From: Caryophanales bacterium UBA7642
Lineage (GTDB): Bacteria; Bacillota_I; Bacilli_A; RFN20; CAG-288
Direction of reading: 5' to 3'
Assembly (NCBI GenBank): GCA_002483745.1
Contig: DLIM01000019.1
Location: forward strand, 49,327-76,740
DNA length: 27,414 bases
Shown: positions 24,441-27,414 of the stretch, piece after piece
Layout of the letters: each line of letters begins with the position of its first letter
Numbering within the stretch: position 1 is the first letter of the stretch
Made by a program: the position numbers and the translations under genes
The notes under the pieces: generated by a model
What the model was told of the DNA's origin: nothing
The model's input: only the letters and a program-made list of their open reading frames with translations
Databases searched by the model: none

Positions 24441-24510
24441 GCATAAAGAGAAACCCTTTATGCATTTAATAATAATTCTTCGCCTAAGAAATGACTTCTT
24501 AGGCGAAGAA
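24441..24510 (-). terminator. Tandem hairpins between oppA and oppB, probable attenuator and mRNA stabiliser
   Basis: The first hairpin met on the minus strand is a perfect 15-bp stem, TTCTTCGCCTAAGAA/TTCTTAGGCGAAGAA (24476-24490 with 24496-24510) with a five-base loop, followed by TTATTATT. The second is GCATAAAG/CTTTATGC (24441-24448 with 24456-24463), followed by TTTTATCTTCTT. Partial termination here, together with protection of the oppA 3' end, would give more binding protein than permease. Confidence 0.65.
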
Positions 24511-24527
24511 GATTAATAAGGCGGAAA

Positions 24528-26810
24528 TTAGTTGGCAGCTTCACAGCCATCGACAATGTTGACGTTACCATATTCTACAGCATCATACATGGCATTGTAT
24601 GAATAAGATTCATTGTTGTAGACGATTTCGCCAGTGCATTCATTGGTATCGCATCCCCAGCTAAGAGTGAAAGTAGACTGGTTATCAGATCTGAGAGTGT
24701 TTAAGAAGTTGAACGGATCAAGAGTTCCGCCGCTGATAGAGGCAAAGCAGAAATCAAATTGTCCAACTAAGCACATTGAATAGTAGACATCATACCAGTT
24801 GGCAGGAGCAAAGAGATCAATGACAAGTTTGACTCCCTTAGCAGTGCCGACGGCATTGAAGGCATCTTCAATGTTCTTCTTGACGTAAGCACCTTCATCA
24901 GTCAACTGAGAATTAGCCTGGTAGGCAACCTGAACATGGATTTCGGTAGGAGTATCAGCAGTTCCAGCAGTGTAATCGCCATTAGCTAATTCTTCATCAA
25001 TAGCTTTTCCGAAGAGGGTCTTAGCACCTTCAAGAGAATAACCATAAGTATCAGGGAAGTAATCTTCCATGACTTTCTTGTGGGCATCAGTGTCGTTGTA
25101 GACCTTGTGGGAAATAGTACCATCAGCGTTCATACCAGCAGTTTCATAAGCGTCGGAGAAGAAGGAATTAGCGACATCGGCGTTCATCAAAGTAGCTAAG
25201 GCAGAACGGTTGATAGAAGCATAGACACCATTGATGAAGTTGTCGTTAGCCATAATAGGTTTGCACTTATAGTAATCATCAGTAGACTTGGCCTGATCGA
25301 CAGTACCTTCAGTTCCGAATAATCCATCCCATTCAGTCTGGGTGCAATTATTGACCTGAAGTTTCCAAACAGAATCACCAACTTCGAAGTGCTTATAGGT
25401 TGAATCAGAAGATTCATTGGTGGCTTCAGAAGCCGGAATACTGGAGACATCAACAGAGCCAGCCTTGAAATTCTTGTAATTGGCTGAAGGATCAGTCTTC
25501 ATGGCAGAGTTAATGCTAATCTTGACACCAGGAATACGATAGTATTTATCGACCTTGGTAGGTTCTTCAGCTGCTAACCAATCGGGGTTCTTGTCGAAGA
25601 CGATCTCGTTGTTAGTGACGGAATCATACTCGGAGAGAGTATAAGGCCCGCAGGAAAGGATAGAATCAGCAGGTGTGATAGTCTGATCAGAATTATAAGT
25701 TCCATAGAGAGCAGGGTTAAAGTTCTCACTGCCGATAGTTCCGCAAATAGTCTGATAGAAGTCTTTGTTGCAAGGAGCAATTAGGTTGTTATCCATACGA
25801 TACATACAGCCAAAGGCATCAGTAGGATAAACAAACTTAACCTTAATTGTTTCATCATCGACCTTGGTGTAGCCAACATTGTTCCACTTTTCTTCATTGT
25901 CAGCAGTTCCGATGGTTTTTTCAGTGGAGTCGTAGTAATCAGTGGCTCCAACAATATTGGAGACATCGGAAGAATACTGTGACGAATAGGAGTAGCCGTT
26001 AGACTTAGTCAGCAACATCTTCATAGCAAAGATATAGTCCTCAACAGTAACAGCCTTATCATTAAAGGTATTAATGGCAACGCCGTTTACAGTCTTGGTA
26101 GATTTAGTCTTGAACTTTAAGCCACTATTAGCACCAGTCTTGACTTTGAAAGTCCAGGTAGTGGAGCTATTTGTATCACTATCGCCATCATCGACCATAG
26201 TAGGAGCGTCGCAATCAGCATAAGAGGGATAGAATTCATAATCATTAGTGTATTTGCCAGCTGTATCAGTCTTTAATCTGGTTGACCAGAAGGTTGAAGT
26301 GATATAGCCGGTCATAGTTGCTAAAGAATTATCATCAGCATCCATTGGGTTCATCTTATTTCTGGCCTGAGAGGTAGCGGTGTGATAATACAATCCCCAA
26401 TTGCTATTGGGCTCATTAGCAGCGCTCATAGCAGTAGTAATATTGCCTTCACGTAAAAGTCCAAAGCCATAGTTAGTGACATAGTCACCCTTGCCATCGG
26501 TTCCTTTATCTAAAGGAAGATCGCAACGGTCATTGATTAAAGTATAACCGCCTGAACCATATAGCGGAACACCAGTCAAATGGTTCTTATTGGCATAGCC
26601 TTCCATTTGAGCAAGGATATCAACCTTGTCATCGTAACTAATACCAGTAAGGTTTTTGACGCCATTAGCCTTAGTTACCTCTTTAGTACCACTAGTACTT
26701 GAGGTCTGAGTCCCACCAGAAGTTGAAGAAGTTTTATTCACATTACAACCTGTCATCCCTAAAGCAGCCACAACAACTAACGGCAAAAACAGTTTTTTGG
26801 ATAACTTCAT
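24528..26810 (-). CDS. oppA: Oligopeptide-binding lipoprotein OppA (SBP family 5)
   Basis: This is the extracellular, lipid-anchored receptor that delivers peptides to OppBC. I chose the ATG at 26810, giving 760 residues, because GGGGG lies upstream and the protein then begins with a lipoprotein signal, MKLSKKLFLPLVVVAALG followed by MTGC, so Cys22 is the lipidation site. A Ser/Thr/Gly-rich linker follows. The open frame extends upstream to 26909 but that part has no signal character. Typical family-5 features are FKVKTGANSGLKFK-like text, NPDWLAAE after GPYTLSEYDS, and FPDTYGYSLEGAKTLFGKA. At 760 residues it is some 200 longer than common OppA proteins, with extra Thr/Asn-rich segments in the first half. 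It is the first gene of the operon and carries its own promoter. Confidence 0.92.
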   Translation of the reverse strand: MKLSKKLFLPLVVVAALGMTGCNVNKTSSTSGGTQTSSTSGTKEVTKANGVKNLTGISYDDKVDILAQMEGYANKNHLTGVPLYGSGGYTLINDRCDLPLDKGTDGKGDYVTNYGFGLLREGNITTAMSAANEPNSNWGLYYHTATSQARNKMNPMDADDNSLATMTGYITSTFWSTRLKTDTAGKYTNDYEFYPSYADCDAPTMVDDGDSDTNSSTTWTFKVKTGANSGLKFKTKSTKTVNGVAINTFNDKAVTVEDYIFAMKMLLTKSNGYSYSSQYSSDVSNIVGATDYYDSTEKTIGTADNEEKWNNVGYTKVDDETIKVKFVYPTDAFGCMYRMDNNLIAPCNKDFYQTICGTIGSENFNPALYGTYNSDQTITPADSILSCGPYTLSEYDSVTNNEIVFDKNPDWLAAEEPTKVDKYYRIPGVKISINSAMKTDPSANYKNFKAGSVDVSSIPASEATNESSDSTYKHFEVGDSVWKLQVNNCTQTEWDGLFGTEGTVDQAKSTDDYYKCKPIMANDNFINGVYASINRSALATLMNADVANSFFSDAYETAGMNADGTISHKVYNDTDAHKKVMEDYFPDTYGYSLEGAKTLFGKAIDEELANGDYTAGTADTPTEIHVQVAYQANSQLTDEGAYVKKNIEDAFNAVGTAKGVKLVIDLFAPANWYDVYYSMCLVGQFDFCFASISGGTLDPFNFLNTLRSDNQSTFTLSWGCDTNECTGEIVYNNESYSYNAMYDAVEYGNVNIVDGCEAAN

Positions 26811-26849
26811 ACTTAATACCCCCATTAAATGGTTACCCAACAAAGTCTT

Positions 26850-26877
26850 ATTACAAATACTTTTGCTAGGTTTGCAA
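26850..26877 (-). promoter_or_regulatory. Promoter of the opp operon
   Basis: On the minus strand TTGCAA (26877-26872) and TGTAAT (26855-26850) are spaced by 16 bases, each close to consensus. It lies just past the end of the upstream membrane-protein gene and about 40 bases before the oppA ATG. The palindrome CCATT-A-AATGG at 26822-26832 touches the GGGGG ribosome binding site and could be an operator or control translation. Confidence 0.55.
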
Positions 26878-26911
26878 AGAATTTTAATGAAGAAGCTTTT
26901 TGAAGTCAATA

Positions 26912-27328
26912 CTAGATGGAAGACTTATAAATGAGAAAAAGGACAAGAGCTGCTATTAAATAAATGATACCATAGACCGCATAAGGAAGGAAGACAAAGG
27001 GGTTATTTTTTCGGCTGATTTTTTTCTTTGTTTTGTAATCAATCAGGTCATCATATTCAATAGGTGAACCTTTCTTCAAGGAATTGATGCCGGAGATAAA
27101 ACCATATTCAGCAAAGTCGAAACCGCCGAAGTAATTTATAAAGGAAAAGAATGCAATACCAATCATGATAACACCGGGTATGAAAGTGGAATTACAAGCA
27201 CTGATAATGGACCGATCCGAGGTGAAATAAATGGCTAAAAAAATGCTTGTAGCTACAAGAGCTGAAAGAACCCATTTGACTATTTTGGAATAGAGGGGGT
27301 CTTCTAAAATATACTTGATTAATTTCAT
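26912..27328 (-). CDS. Small DUF3899-like membrane protein
   Basis: The 138-residue protein has three or four hydrophobic helices: about 16-36, 48-65 and 111-135. Between them lies a hydrophilic loop with GGFDFAEYG, SPIEYDDLIDYKTKKK and KISRKNNPF. This arrangement, in particular the GGFD..YGF block followed by a YxDYKxKK segment, resembles proteins annotated as DUF3899, a family with no known function. No ribosome binding site is clear before the ATG at 27328. It ends about 100 bases before oppA and points the same way. A promoter for oppA lies between them, so cotranscription is possible but not needed. A plus-strand gene begins 60 bases to the right, so the two are divergent. Confidence 0.65.
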   Translation of the reverse strand: MKLIKYILEDPLYSKIVKWVLSALVATSIFLAIYFTSDRSIISACNSTFIPGVIMIGIAFFSFINYFGGFDFAEYGFISGINSLKKGSPIEYDDLIDYKTKKKISRKNNPFVFLPYAVYGIIYLIAALVLFLIYKSSI

Positions 27329-27388
27329 ACATTGATAATAGCTAAAAGACCCATACCTTTCAACATTTTTCGAAAAGGAGAAATTTTT

Positions 27389-27414
27389 ATGGCAGCCGTG
27401 ATTAATAAAAGAAG
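27389..27414 (+). CDS. Start of an unidentified gene, cut by the right edge
   Basis: An ATG at 27389 is preceded by AAAAGGAG at 27373-27380, a strong ribosome binding site at good distance, and opens the frame MAAVINKR. Only eight codons are visible, too few to assign a product. The next gene on the minus strand begins 60 bases to the left, so this is a divergent start. Confidence 0.6.

Overview
This AT-rich window looks like chromosome of a Bacillota anaerobe, probably a gut-associated Bacilli or Erysipelotrichia-like lineage. The reasons are the AGGAG-type ribosome binding sites, a lipoprotein-based oligopeptide importer, plant-glycan genes, and the paired NifU-like/GGGtGRT genes known to me from anaerobic Firmicutes. 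The genetic code is standard: TAA, TAG and TGA all end genes here. I saw no rRNA, tRNA, CRISPR array, insertion sequence or phage gene.

Left part (1-7010). On the minus strand a degenerate GH43-like protein is followed 4 bases later by an Mbeg1-like serine hydrolase that runs off the left edge. Divergent from them lies a decayed fucose-isomerase-like gene that runs in frame into an ASCH-like remnant. Then come three housekeeping genes in a row: an RluA-type pseudouridine synthase behind an almost leaderless promoter, an M18 aminopeptidase and the redox chaperone Hsp33.

Centre (7077-13854). A TetR-type regulator with a palindrome above its promoter heads a cluster for glycoside use. The cluster holds a GPH-type sugar symporter interrupted by one in-frame TAG, a metallo-beta-lactamase-fold hydrolase, an HD-domain phosphohydrolase and a cytoplasmic GH3 beta-glucosidase. 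It ends at a strong, bidirectional hairpin terminator. On the opposite strand are the GGGtGRT protein and a NifU-like scaffold, preceded by a leader of about 135 nt that can fold into a three-way junction. This is the best candidate here for something undescribed.

Right part (15862-27414). A protein of unknown function, a CPBP intramembrane protease and an Lgt-like protein face the minus-strand operon oppA-oppB-oppC-oppD-oppF, with a hairpin terminator between. The Opp proteins are unusual: OppC carries about 320 extra residues outside the membrane, both ATPases carry long lysine-rich insertions, and OppA is long. Two hairpins between oppA and oppB probably set the excess of binding protein. 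A small DUF3899-like membrane protein lies upstream of oppA, and the start of a plus-strand gene is cut by the right edge.
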